From contig NZ_CP141799.1 in assembly GCF_035621475.1 (NCBI RefSeq), forward strand, positions 1,910,501 through 1,974,500: 64,000 nucleotides of DNA, given 5' to 3'. Made by a program: the position numbers and the translations under genes. The notes below the pieces were generated by a model. That model was not told the origin of the DNA. It ran no database searches and saw only the letters and a program-made list of their open reading frames with translations. The number at the start of each line of letters is the position of its first letter. Position 1 is the first letter of the stretch. Shown here one piece after another: positions 1 through 9,323 of this stretch. Source of the stretch: Pseudomonas paeninsulae (GTDB lineage Bacteria > Pseudomonadota > Gammaproteobacteria > Pseudomonadales > Pseudomonadaceae).

Positions 1-90
1 CACCAGGGCCAGCCACAGGATTTTGCGGTAGCGTTTGGTGAGACGAGGGGTTGCACCGCTCGATGCGGTGTTGCAGCAATTGGCGCCCAT
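1..90 (-). CDS. Cation diffusion facilitator transporter (5' end only)
   Basis: Only the first 30 codons are in the window; the gene runs off the left edge. The start (ATG, complement of 88-90) opens with MGANCCN, a cysteine-rich N-terminus, and leads into basic residues and a hydrophobic run (RYRKILWLALV) that looks like the first membrane segment of a CDF/CzcD-like heavy-metal exporter. Its promoter faces the divergent three-cysteine MerR regulator, which fits a metal-induced exporter. The family call rests on this short N-terminus and the context, so it is probable rather than certain. The exported metal (Zn, Cd, Co or other) cannot be told. Confidence 0.7.
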   Translation of the reverse strand, partial: MGANCCNTASSGATPRLTKRYRKILWLALV

Positions 91-119
91 TAGGCTTCTC
101 CTGGAAGGGTATGGGCGGT

Positions 120-150
120 ACGCTAAACCCTGTAGTCACTACGGAGTCAA
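120..150 (-). promoter_or_regulatory. MerR-type promoter/operator of the cation transporter
   Basis: Read on the minus strand, a -35 box TTGACT (complement of 145-150) and a -10-like TAGCGT (complement of 120-125) are separated by 19 bp. This is the over-long spacing typical of MerR-controlled promoters. The spacer carries a near-perfect 16-bp dyad (129-144; CC..TAGT.ACTA..GG) like ZntR, CadR and MerR operators. The dyad lies immediately before the merR-family start at 154, so the regulator bound here probably also represses itself. Confidence 0.8.
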
Positions 151-153
151 GCC

Positions 154-576
154 ATGGGTAAGCCGCTGACCATCAGTGGGTTGAGCCGCGAGAGCGGGGT
201 CAACCTGGAGACCATTCGCTTCTACGAGCGCAGCGAACTGCTGCCGCCGCCCAGGCGCAGCGCCGCGGGCTACCGCCATTATGAAGAGGCCGATATACGT
301 CGGGTGCGCTTTATCCGTCGTGGCCGCGAGTTGGGCTTTAGCCTGGAGGAGATTCGCACCTTGCTCGGTTTGGCCGCCCAGCCCCACAGCCCCTGTGCGG
401 AAGCCGACCAGTTGGTGCAAGAGCACCTGCTCACCATCGAGGCGCGGATTCGCGATCTGCAGAAGATGAAAACGGAGCTGAGCAAGCTCGCTGGCTGTAC
501 CAGCGCCGAGGCCGAGCACTGCCGGCTGCTGGAGGCCCTGGACAGTCGCGATTGCTGTGCCGGTGAGGGCGGTTAG
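154..576 (+). CDS. MerR-family heavy-metal-responsive regulator
   Basis: A 140-residue MerR-family activator. The N-terminal winged helix-turn-helix (about residues 5-75; VNLETIRFYERSELL, then GYRHYEEADIRRVRFI) is followed by a dimerisation helix. Cys81, Cys115 and Cys123 sit where MerR, ZntR and CadR bind metal, with spacing 34 and 8, and a further CC pair lies near the C-terminus (134-135). This indicates a soft divalent or mercuric ion sensor. It is divergent from a cation diffusion exporter whose promoter has a 19-bp spacer, so that exporter is its likely target. A GGAG at 143-146 supports the ATG at 154. The metal preference is not decided by sequence, so no symbol is given. Confidence 0.9.
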   Translation: MGKPLTISGLSRESGVNLETIRFYERSELLPPPRRSAAGYRHYEEADIRRVRFIRRGRELGFSLEEIRTLLGLAAQPHSPCAEADQLVQEHLLTIEARIRDLQKMKTELSKLAGCTSAEAEHCRLLEALDSRDCCAGEGG

Positions 577-707
577 GCGGGGTGAGCGCCAGCAGGGCAA
601 TGGGCATGACAGGGACTTCAGGGGAACTGTGAGGTGCGCAGTGTCGCCGGGCTATTCATGCGGAAAAATCGGATTTCAGGCCTATGATATTTGACTAATA
701 TGCACGA

Positions 708-1604
708 ATGAAAACGACCCTCGATGAGTTGCTGGCCTTTGTCAGCGTGGTGGACAGCGGCTCTATTAGCGCGGCGGCCGAGCACCTGACGCAGACCGCT
801 TCCGGTGTCAGTCGCGCCTTGAGCCGGCTGGAACAGAAGCTGGATGTCACCCTGTTACGCCGCACCACCCGGCGTCTGGAGCTGACCGAGGAGGGCCAGG
901 CCTTTCTCGCCCAAGCGCGCAAGATCCTCGATGCGGTCGAGAGTGCCGAAGAGCAGATGAAGGTACGCCGGCAGAAACCCGCCGGGCGTTTGCGGGTGAA
1001 TGCCGCCGCGCCGTTCATGCTGCATGTGGTGGTGCCGCTGAGTGCGGGATTTCGCGCGCAGTACCCGCAGATCGAGCTGGAGTTGCACAGTAGCGACCAG
1101 ATCATCGATCTGCTCGAGCAGCGCACCGATGTGGCCATCCGCATCGGCGCGCTGCGTGATTCGACCCTGCATGCCCGCCCGTTAGGCAGCAATCGCCTGC
1201 GCATCCTCGCCAGTCCGGCTTACCTAGAGGCTCAGGGCACGCCGCACAGCGTCGAGGCGTTGCGCGACCACAGCCTGCTCGGCTTTACCCAACCGGACAG
1301 CCTCAACCAGTGGCCGCTGCGCCATCCGCTTGGCGATGCTCTGGCGATCAGTCCCAGTCTGTCCGCTTCCAGCGGCGAAACCCTGCGCCAGTTGGCCCTG
1401 GCCGATGCCGGTATCGTCTGCCTGGCCGACTTCATGACCCACGCCGACCGTGCGCGCGGCGAGCTGGTGCAGATCCTGGCGCAGGACACGGTCGAGGTGC
1501 GCCAGCCGATTCATGCGGTCTACTACCGCAATACCGCATTGGCTTCGCGCATCACCTGTTTTCTCGATTACCTCAACGACCGGTTGGGCGGTCAGGCGGA
1601 TTAG
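708..1604 (+). CDS. LysR-family transcriptional regulator
   Basis: A 298-residue LysR-type regulator of normal length. The N-terminal HTH (about residues 3-62) contains the family signature: FVSVVDSGSISAAAEHL, SGVSRALSRLEQKL and LLRRTTRRLELTEEG. The C-terminal part (about 90-290) is the periplasmic-binding-like effector domain, with the usual DVAIRIG segment. It resembles the subgroup that often represses adjacent oxidoreductase genes, but no divergent partner is present: upstream is the MerR gene in the same direction and downstream is the convergent bufferin operon. Target and inducer are unknown. Confidence 0.9.
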   Translation: MKTTLDELLAFVSVVDSGSISAAAEHLTQTASGVSRALSRLEQKLDVTLLRRTTRRLELTEEGQAFLAQARKILDAVESAEEQMKVRRQKPAGRLRVNAAAPFMLHVVVPLSAGFRAQYPQIELELHSSDQIIDLLEQRTDVAIRIGALRDSTLHARPLGSNRLRILASPAYLEAQGTPHSVEALRDHSLLGFTQPDSLNQWPLRHPLGDALAISPSLSASSGETLRQLALADAGIVCLADFMTHADRARGELVQILAQDTVEVRQPIHAVYYRNTALASRITCFLDYLNDRLGGQAD

Positions 1605-1776
1605 CAGGCCGTTGAAAAACTACCTACGTTGCCGATACGGCGTTAAAAACAGGCTCGGATGCGAGCTCAGTCGGAATGCTCATTTACAGCTCGTAAACTC
1701 CGCTTCCTCGCCTGTTTTTGCGGGGACGCCTAGTCCTTGTCTCGGCTGCCTCGCCTACGTTTTTCAACGACCTGTT
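1604..1776. repeat. Long inverted-repeat intergenic element between convergent genes
   Basis: The whole gap between the LysR stop and the convergent DoxX stop is one palindromic element. Its ends are inverted copies sharing GTTGAAAAAC and flanking bases (1604-1620 and 1761-1776). Inside is a second hairpin core (1678-1703; GCTCATTTACAG / CTCGTAAACTCCGC). A related core occurs at 5263-5287. It has no coding potential. Elements of this shape are common between Pseudomonas genes; here it may act as a bidirectional transcription stop, which is inference. Confidence 0.75.
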
Positions 1777-2290
1777 AGCCGACGAGGCCATAGCGCCGGG
1801 CAATCAGGTGGTCGATGGACAGTACCCCCGGACCCTTGGCCGCGAGCAGCAGCAATACGGCCGCCCACACGCCATGGGTCGGGTAGGCATCCGGGTAGAC
1901 GAACAGCTGAATGACCAGGGTCATGCCGAGCAGGGCCAGCGCGGAGAAACGGCTGGCCAGGCCAAGCAGGATCAACAGCGGAAACAGGTGCTCGCTGAAG
2001 GCGGCCAGTTGCGCAGCCAGTTCGGCCGGCAGCAACGGCAGCCGGTATTCTTCCTCGAACAACGGGATAGCCGAGGCGGAGAGACTCGGCAGGCCGAATT
2101 CGAAAGTGCCTTCGAAGAGATCGATGGCCAGGCCTTCGATCTTGGTCTGCCCGGATTTCCAGAAGGTCGCGGCAATCGAGAAGCGGGCGAGGAAGGCGAC
2201 CAGGCTGTAGGGAATCAGCTTGCACAGCTCGATCGCGCGGGCGATCAGGCGAACCGGGGGGGCGAGGCGGGTCAGGGCGTGGTCGGTCAT
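1775..2290 (-). CDS. DoxX-family membrane protein of the bufferin operon
   Basis: A 171-residue DoxX-family integral membrane protein with about four membrane segments. Landmarks are RFSIAATFWKSGQTKIEG near the first helix, then FSEHLFPLLILLGLASRF, ALALLGMTLVIQLFVYP and the C-terminal AAVLLLLAAKGPG. The ATG at 2290 overlaps the stop of the upstream DUF2063 gene (ATGA), so it is translationally coupled as the last gene of the bufA-bufB-bufC unit. DoxX proteins occur at the same place in related DUF2282/MNIO operons (for example hvfD in Haemophilus). A role in redox handling or export of the modified peptide is inferred only. A longer in-frame reading upstream is discarded because it would lie inside the previous gene. 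Confidence 0.88.
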   Translation of the reverse strand: MTDHALTRLAPPVRLIARAIELCKLIPYSLVAFLARFSIAATFWKSGQTKIEGLAIDLFEGTFEFGLPSLSASAIPLFEEEYRLPLLPAELAAQLAAFSEHLFPLLILLGLASRFSALALLGMTLVIQLFVYPDAYPTHGVWAAVLLLLAAKGPGVLSIDHLIARRYGLVG

Positions 2291-3066
2291 GGCAGTGGCC
2301 TTTGCTTGTCGTATGCACAGTGGGTAATTGCGCCTGCGCGCAGCAGGTAAGTCAGGCAGGCGCCGAGGTCGAAACCCGCGTCGAGGGCGAGGGCGCGTTG
2401 CGCCGCGTGGCCGAGGGGCAGCCCTTGTTGCAGCGTTTGCAGGAGCAGGGCGTCGCCTGGGCGGATGCCGAGCACTTCGACCTCCAGGCCGTTGCGCAGC
2501 ACCAGGGCGCATTGCGCCTGGTAGGGGTCTACCTCGGCAAGCGCCAGCGCGCCTTGGTGGGCGGCCCACAGTGAGACCACCGCGAAGGCTGATTCGAGCA
2601 AGTTGCACGAGGGGTGCAGCTGGAGCAGCAAGCTGGCGAGGCTGTCCGGCGAGGCCAGCGCCTTGGCCAGCACATCCGCTGCCAGGGGCGCGGCGTCGGC
2701 CGCGTGGTAGGCGCGGATACGCAGCAGCTCGAGGCGCGCCACGTCTGCCAGGTACGGCAGGCTGCTGGCCGGGACGAACCCCTCGATGAATTCGGGTAAG
2801 TCGGCGCCATACTCGGCCAGGATGCGCGTGCGCGGTGGCGAGTGGCGCACGTAGACGGCCGCCATGGCGCGAAAGAACTCTTCGCCGACCAGTTGCTGCA
2901 CCACCGGGAAACTGTCGGCCAGGGCATCTATTAGTGAGCTCAGGACATTGTTGCGGTAGACGGCGAAGCGCGCCGCAGGATCCGAGCCGTTCCAGGTTGT
3001 CAGCTGCGCCGGGCAGTCACGCTCGGGGTCGAGCAGGGCGGCGACAAAATCTTCTTGGATGTTCAT
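2287..3066 (-). CDS. bufC: DUF2063 (HvfC/BufC-type) partner of the MNIO enzyme
   Basis: A 259-residue protein of the DUF2063/HvfC family. The N-terminal half (about residues 5-95; DFVAALLD, then [29 protein letters not shown]) is the conserved domain once annotated as putative DNA-binding. In bufferin, methanobactin-like and related RiPP systems such proteins assist the MNIO enzyme, probably by presenting the precursor peptide. It overlaps bufB by ATGA at its start and the DoxX gene by ATGA at its end, so the three are tightly coupled. Start chosen at 3066 because a longer reading would run into bufB. The biochemical role here is inferred from family and context. Confidence 0.88.
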   Translation of the reverse strand: MNIQEDFVAALLDPERDCPAQLTTWNGSDPAARFAVYRNNVLSSLIDALADSFPVVQQLVGEEFFRAMAAVYVRHSPPRTRILAEYGADLPEFIEGFVPASSLPYLADVARLELLRIRAYHAADAAPLAADVLAKALASPDSLASLLLQLHPSCNLLESAFAVVSLWAAHQGALALAEVDPYQAQCALVLRNGLEVEVLGIRPGDALLLQTLQQGLPLGHAAQRALALDAGFDLGACLTYLLRAGAITHCAYDKQRPLP

Positions 3067-3965
3067 GCCGTGATCTGCTGGCGAGTCGGGCGAACGGCTT
3101 CGAGCAGGGTCTGCGCGCGCAGCGCTTCCTGCACCAGTACATCCAGGGTCGGGACGGCGTTGTCCCGCTCGATCAGGGTCGGGGTCGCGCCGATCAGCTG
3201 CAACACCTCCGTGTACAGTCGCCATACGGCATCGTCGACAGGTGCGCCGTGATTGTCGATCAGCAGGCGATCGCCTGCCGCGTCACGGTCTTCGGCGAAG
3301 CCGGCGAGGTGGATTTCGCCGACCGCGTGCAGCGGTAGGGCGCGCAGGTAGGCCTGCACGTCCCAGTGGTGGTTGATGCTGGACACATAGGCATTGTTGA
3401 CGTCCAGCAGCAGGCCGCAACCGGTGCGGCGCACGACTTCGCCGATAAACGCGGCTTCGTCCATGCTCGAGTGGGCGAATTCGACATAGGTCGCCGGATT
3501 CTCCAGCAGCAGCTGGCGCTGCAAACGGCTTTGCACCTGATCGACATGCTCACAGACCCGGGTCAGGGTCGCCGCGTCGTAGGCAAGCGGTAGCAGGTCA
3601 TTGAGAAACACCTCGCCATGGCTCGACCAGGCCAGGTGTTCGGAGAAGGCTTGCGGCTGGTAGCGCTCGAGCAGTGTGGCCAGGCGCTCGAGGTGCTCGC
3701 GGTCGAGCGGCTGCGGTGCGCCGATCGACAAGCCAACGCCGTGAATCGACAGCGGGTAGTGCTCGCGGATCAGGCCCAGGTAATGGTGGAAAGGCCCACC
3801 CGCCACCAGGTAGTTCTCGGCATGCACCTCGAAGAAGTCGACTGCCGGGCGGGCATCGAGGATCTGCTGGTAATGCTGCGATTTAAGGCCGATCCCAGCC
3901 CCGCAGGGCAGCTGGGGCCGCAGGGCAGGAGCGCTGTTGGCATCGTGAACTGGCGAGACGATCAT
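3063..3965 (-). CDS. bufB: MNIO-family (DUF692) peptide-modifying enzyme
   Basis: A 300-residue multinuclear non-haem iron-dependent oxidase of the DUF692 family, a TIM-barrel fold related to MbnB and HvfB. Visible family landmarks are [15 protein letters not shown] near the N-terminus, [32 protein letters not shown] and [12 protein letters not shown], which carry the His, Glu, Asp and Asn metal ligands. Relatives convert peptide cysteines to thiooxazoles or oxazolone-thioamides using oxygen. The substrate is almost certainly the DUF2282 peptide encoded 23 bp upstream. It overlaps bufC by 4 bp. The function as peptide oxidase is family knowledge; the exact modification here is inferred. Confidence 0.92.
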   Translation of the reverse strand: MIVSPVHDANSAPALRPQLPCGAGIGLKSQHYQQILDARPAVDFFEVHAENYLVAGGPFHHYLGLIREHYPLSIHGVGLSIGAPQPLDREHLERLATLLERYQPQAFSEHLAWSSHGEVFLNDLLPLAYDAATLTRVCEHVDQVQSRLQRQLLLENPATYVEFAHSSMDEAAFIGEVVRRTGCGLLLDVNNAYVSSINHHWDVQAYLRALPLHAVGEIHLAGFAEDRDAAGDRLLIDNHGAPVDDAVWRLYTEVLQLIGATPTLIERDNAVPTLDVLVQEALRAQTLLEAVRPTRQQITA

Positions 3966-3988
3966 TTTCAGCGCTCCTGTGTGGGCGG

Positions 3989-4303
3989 TCAGGAGGTTTT
4001 CATTTCCTTGAAGGCTTCGAGCTGGCCGAAGCCGGTCGACGAGGTTGGTGAGGCGGTCTGTTCGCAGGTGCCCTTAGGTACGAACTTCCAGGCGTTACCC
4101 TGGTGGTCGACCTTGGACGTGCCGGCGCAGGTAGTACCGGCACCCGCTGCACAATCGTTCTTGCCTTGCATGGCGACGCCGAAGCACTTCTCGTTGTCCG
4201 CCGCTTGGGCAGTGAGGGGTGCGCTGGAAATCGCCAAGGCAGCGCCCAGCGCAAGGGCGAGCGCGGCGGCCGAAATAACGGTATGGGAAGTGGTGGTGTT
4301 CAT
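3989..4303 (-). CDS. bufA1: DUF2282 bufferin-type precursor peptide
   Basis: A 104-residue DUF2282 protein. An N-terminal signal peptide with a long alanine/leucine core ends at about residue 35 (TAQA|ADNEK). The mature part has exactly four cysteines (C40, C51, C59, C80) in the family motifs EKCFG, GKNDC, TCAGTS and KGTC. In Caulobacter, bufferins of this family are secreted and bind copper after cysteine modification by the MNIO enzyme. Here the peptide is first in a four-gene minus-strand operon with bufB, bufC and doxX. The ATG at 4303 is preferred over an upstream in-frame ATG because it has a GGAG and starts the signal peptide properly. Copper protection is the expected role. Confidence 0.9.
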   Translation of the reverse strand: MNTTTSHTVISAAALALALGAALAISSAPLTAQAADNEKCFGVAMQGKNDCAAGAGTTCAGTSKVDHQGNAWKFVPKGTCEQTASPTSSTGFGQLEAFKEMKTS

Positions 4304-4695
4304 CTGGGTAGCTCCGTTTAGCAATTGATCTAATGCACTAGGGGGTAGCATGGAACGGCATGCCGCAGCGGGCGTTGCGCCTTGGTCACGGTAGTCGTCC
4401 TTGACATATTGACGCAGCCGGAGCGGTTTTGTTACAGGCTCTCGTGAGCATAAAGGTCATGTGCCCCTCGGCTGCTGCCACTCGCTTTTATAGGGATTGC
4501 CGTCCAGCCCCGACATTTGTCCACCCACACATATATAGGAACGTAGCCAACAAAAAAAGCATCCATGCCGGTGCGCTGGCTGAGTTGTGCCAGTTTTTCG
4601 GGGATGCCGACATCGAATCGGGGCTGCTCCCTACCGACGCCGCGCCGAGCGGCTTTAGTGCCGAGTGTCGACGCTAGCTTAGCGGTGTGCGCCGG
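4304..4695. other. Non-coding gap upstream of the bufferin operon
   Basis: About 390 bp between bufA1 and mgsA, both on the minus strand. No convincing gene is seen; the one plus-strand reading (4429-4677) lacks a ribosome site and recognisable features. It holds a candidate ECF-type promoter (separate entry) that would give a leader of roughly 100 bases for bufA1. Confidence 0.5.
4411..4435 (-). promoter_or_regulatory. Candidate ECF-sigma promoter of the bufferin operon
   Basis: On the minus strand a GTAAC (complement of 4431-4435) and a CGTC (complement of 4411-4414) are separated by 16 bp. This matches the general GGAAC/GTAAC-N16-CGTC layout of extracytoplasmic-function sigma promoters, which control DUF2282 operons in several bacteria. 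No sigma or anti-sigma gene lies nearby in the window, so the match is suggestive only. Confidence 0.4.
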
Positions 4696-5160
4696 CTAAC
4701 TGCGGGCGGCGAGGTAGGCGCTGTAGTCGGGGATTCGGTAGTCGTGGGCCTGATCCAGCAGCGCGCTGCTGAGCATGTAGTCGGCGCTGCTCTCGGTGCA
4801 GGCCACCGGGATATTCCATACCGCCGCGACCCGCAGCAGGGCCTTGATGTCCGGGTCGTGGGGCTGCTGCTCGAAGGGGTCCCAGAAGAACACCAGCATG
4901 TCCACGCGCTGCTCGGCGATGCGTGCGCCCAGTTGTTGGTCGCCGCCCAGCGGGCCGCTGAGCATGCTTTCGATCGGCAGGTCCAGGCGCCGACCGAGCA
5001 GCAGGCCGGTGGTGCCGGTGGCCAGCAAGTGGTGCCTGGCCAGTTTGTCGCGCTGGCGTTCGCTCCAGTCGAGGAGGAACTCCTTGCAGTGGTCGTGGGC
5101 AACCAGGGCAATGCGCTTGCGCTCGGGCAGGGTGGCAGTGGTGAAGCTGATACGGCTCAT
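4696..5160 (-). CDS. mgsA: Methylglyoxal synthase
   Basis: A 154-residue methylglyoxal synthase, which turns dihydroxyacetone phosphate into methylglyoxal and phosphate in the cytoplasm. The sequence follows the family closely: RIALVAHDHCK at the phosphate-binding start, LLATGTTG, SGPLGGDQQ with the catalytic Asp, FFWDPFEQQPHDPDIKALLR with the second Asp and His region, and WNIPVACTESSADYML. Length equals E. coli MgsA (about 152). It is downstream of gapA on the same strand, separated by a palindromic repeat, and so sits at a triose-phosphate control point beside the Entner-Doudoroff genes. A bypass when phosphate limits GapA is a reasonable inference. Confidence 0.95.
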   Translation of the reverse strand: MSRISFTTATLPERKRIALVAHDHCKEFLLDWSERQRDKLARHHLLATGTTGLLLGRRLDLPIESMLSGPLGGDQQLGARIAEQRVDMLVFFWDPFEQQPHDPDIKALLRVAAVWNIPVACTESSADYMLSSALLDQAHDYRIPDYSAYLAARS

Positions 5161-5211
5161 GCTGGGGGGTCCTTATCAACGATGAAACTGTTGCTTCTGA
5201 CTTCTCTAATT

Positions 5212-5336
5212 GCAGAAAACCTAGCGAGCGATGGCCAGGCAAGGCGGTGGCTTTGCAAAAAAGCGCAGTGTACGACTGTACATGAGCATTTTTTGCGCAG
5301 GCTCCAGCGCCGCATGGTCGAGCGCAGTAGTTTTCA
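5212..5336. repeat. Inverted-repeat intergenic element after gapA
   Basis: A roughly 125-bp palindromic element whose ends are imperfect inverted copies (AGAAAACCTAGCGAGC at the left; reverse complement of the right end TGAAAACTACTGCGCT). Its core (5263-5287; on the minus strand GCTCATGTACAG / TCGTACACTGCGC) matches the core of the element at 1678-1703 at most positions. It begins directly at the gapA stop, so it may form the 3' end of the gapA message. It does not code. Confidence 0.65.
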
Positions 5337-6335
5337 GGGGGCTTCGCACAGGGCCAGGCAGGTATCGAGCATCCTGTTGGAGAAGCCCCATTCGTTGTCG
5401 TACCAGGCCATGACTTTCACCAATTTGCCGCTGACCTTGGTGTGGTTGGCGTCGAAGATCGACGACAGCGGGTTATGGTTGAAGTCGCAGGAGACCAGCG
5501 GCAGGCTGTTGTAGCCAAGCACCGGCGAGTGCTGGCTGGCGGCCTGGAGCAGGGCGTTGATTTCATCGCTGCTGGCTTCACGCTTGACCTGCAGGGTCAG
5601 GTCGACCAGCGAGACGTTGATCACCGGCACCCGCACGGCCATGCCGGTCAGCTTGCCGGCCAGCTCCGGCAGCACCAGGCCGACCGCTTCGGCGGCGCCG
5701 GTCTTGGTCGGGATCATCGACTGGGTGGCCGAGCGCGCGCGGTAGGGGTCGCTGTGGTAGACGTCGGAAAGGTTCTGGTCGTTGGTGTAGGCGTGGATGG
5801 TGGTCATCAGACCGTGCTCGATGCCCAGCTCGCGCTGCAGCACCTGGGCCACCGGCGCCAGGCAGTTAGTGGTGCAGGAGGCGTTGGAGATTATCTGCAT
5901 GGACTGGCGCAGAATGTCGTGATTGACGCCATAGACGATGGTGGCGTCGGCGCCCTTGGCCGGTGCCGAGATGATCACCTTGCGCGCGCCGGCGGCGAGG
6001 TGGGCGGCAGCCTTGTCGCGCTCGGTGAACAGCCCGGTGCATTCGAAGACCACGTCGACCTTGAGCGCCTGCCACGGCAGGTCGGCCGGGTTGCGAATGG
6101 CGCTGACGGCGATACGATCAGCGTTGACCGTGAGGCTTTCGCTGTCGCTGTCGACGCTGCCGTCGAAGATCCCGTGCACGCTGTCGTACTTGAGTAGGTG
6201 GGCATTCATCGCGCTGTCGCCGAGGTCATTGATGGCCACGACCTGCAGCTGTTGGCGGTAGTCTTGGCTATAGAGCGCGCGGAGCACGTTGCGGCCGATG
6301 CGGCCAAAACCGTTGATTGCGATGCGGATAGTCAT
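5334..6335 (-). CDS. gapA: Glyceraldehyde-3-phosphate dehydrogenase
   Basis: A 333-residue type I GAPDH. The NAD-binding Rossmann start ([19 protein letters not shown]), the catalytic cysteine motif ([13 protein letters not shown]), the [10 protein letters not shown] segment, [17 protein letters not shown] and the C-terminal [12 protein letters not shown] are all intact. It oxidises glyceraldehyde-3-phosphate from the Eda reaction to 1,3-bisphosphoglycerate. It is divergent from edd over a 135-bp gap with two HexR-type sites, the Pseudomonas arrangement in which HexR represses both gap-1 and edd until KDPG accumulates. The start is fixed by the conserved [13 protein letters not shown]-terminus. 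This is the catabolic copy; any second GAPDH is outside the window. Confidence 0.95.
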   Translation of the reverse strand: MTIRIAINGFGRIGRNVLRALYSQDYRQQLQVVAINDLGDSAMNAHLLKYDSVHGIFDGSVDSDSESLTVNADRIAVSAIRNPADLPWQALKVDVVFECTGLFTERDKAAAHLAAGARKVIISAPAKGADATIVYGVNHDILRQSMQIISNASCTTNCLAPVAQVLQRELGIEHGLMTTIHAYTNDQNLSDVYHSDPYRARSATQSMIPTKTGAAEAVGLVLPELAGKLTGMAVRVPVINVSLVDLTLQVKREASSDEINALLQAASQHSPVLGYNSLPLVSCDFNHNPLSSIFDANHTKVSGKLVKVMAWYDNEWGFSNRMLDTCLALCEAP

Positions 6336-6359
6336 AAGTGAGGCCCTAGCCTGATTTTG

Positions 6360-6374
6360 TTGTTTGAATTACAA
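6360..6374. promoter_or_regulatory. HexR operator, gapA-proximal
   Basis: TTGT-N7-ACAA (TTGT at 6360-6363, ACAA at 6371-6374) lies 25 bp upstream of the gapA start and matches the HexR consensus known from Pseudomonas putida. The partner site is at 6423-6437, nearer edd. Confidence 0.8.
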
Positions 6375-6422
6375 GATTATGCTCGTAAATATAGAAATCA
6401 AGTGTTTTTAGTGGCAGTATTT

Positions 6423-6437
6423 TTGTATTAAGTACAA
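6423..6437. promoter_or_regulatory. HexR operator, edd-proximal
   Basis: TTGT-N7-ACAA (TTGT 6423-6426, ACAA 6434-6437), extended on both sides into a longer palindrome (ATTTTGT...ACAAAAT). It lies 33 bp before the edd start. The sites at 6360 and 6423 together explain coordinated HexR control of the divergent gapA and edd operons. Confidence 0.85.
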
Positions 6438-6470
6438 AATATTGCTATTCGCCAGCCTGGAGTCAACCAC

Positions 6471-8293
<1,823 letters not shown>

Positions 8294-8297
<4 letters not shown>

Positions 8298-9259
8298 AAC
8301 TGGCCCTGGTCGGTGACATTGGCGGCACCAACGCGCGCTTCGCCCTGTGGCGCGACGAGCAGCTGGAGTCGGTGCGGGTGCTGGCCACCGCCGACTATCC
8401 GGGGCCGGAACAGGCGATCCGCGCCTACCTGGGCGAGCTGGGCCTGCCGCTCGGCTCGGTCGGCTCGGTCGGCTCGGTGTGTCTGGCCTGTGCCGGGCCG
8501 GTCAGTGGCGACCTGTTTCGCTTCACCAACAACCACTGGCGCATCAGCCGCACGGCCTTCTGCCGCGAGCTGCAGGTGCGCGAGTTGCTGCTGGTCAATG
8601 ACTTCTCCGCCATGGCCCTGGGCATGACCCGCTTGCGTGATGACGAGCGGCTGCAGGTCTGCCCCGGCGTGGCAGCGTCGGATCGCCCGGTGGTGGTGAT
8701 CGGCCCGGGCACTGGTCTGGGCGTCGGTACGCTGCTGGCCTTGGCTGACGGCAGCTGGCGGGCTGTGCCCGGCGAGGGCGGTCATGTCGACTTGCCGATC
8801 GGCACTCCCCGCGAGGCCGAGCTGTGGCAGCAACTCTATAGCCAACTCGGTCATGTGCGCGCCGAGGATGTACTCAGCGGCAGTGGCTTGTTGCTGCTCT
8901 ATCGCGCCGTCTGCGTGCTGGATGGCCATGATGCGCGCTTGAACTCGCCGGCCGAGGTTACGGCGGCGGCGCTGGCTGGCGATGCCGTGGCAGTCGCAGT
9001 GCTGGAGCAGTTCTGTTGCTGGCTCGGTCGCGCCGCCGGCAACAACGTGCTGAGCCTGGGCGCGCGCGGCGGGGTGTATATTGTCGGCGGTGTGGTGCCG
9101 CGCTTTGCCGAGTTGTTCCTGGCCAGCGGCTTCGCCCGCTGCCTGCGCGACAAGGGCCGTATGAGCGATTACTTCGATGGTATTCCGGTGTGGTTGGTGA
9201 CGGCCGAGTATCCGGGGTTGATGGGCGCGGGCGTGGCCTTGCAGCAGGCTTCTGTGTAG
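8294..9259 (+). CDS. glk: Glucokinase
   Basis: A 321-residue glucokinase of the bacterial Glk family, phosphorylating internal glucose with ATP. The N-terminal phosphate-binding [13 protein letters not shown], the [10 protein letters not shown] and TNNHW segments, the catalytic [12 protein letters not shown] with its Asp, [12 protein letters not shown], and [11 protein letters not shown] are present. The GTG start overlaps the edd stop (GTGA), giving tight coupling. An in-frame triple GSV repeat (8453-8479), a 9-bp tandem unit, lies in the loop before LACAGPV and looks like a recent slippage expansion. It is followed by the gltR/gltS pair after 64 bp. Confidence 0.95.
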
Positions 9260-9323
9260 GGTGCCGTGCGGCGCACCCTGTGGGCCGCGCGCGTTACCCC
9301 AATGAGAACAAGGACGGCGGACC

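Noticed and set aside
4429..4677. Possible small gene between bufA1 and mgsA
   Set aside because: No ribosome site, mixed composition and no recognisable motif; more likely promoter and leader DNA.
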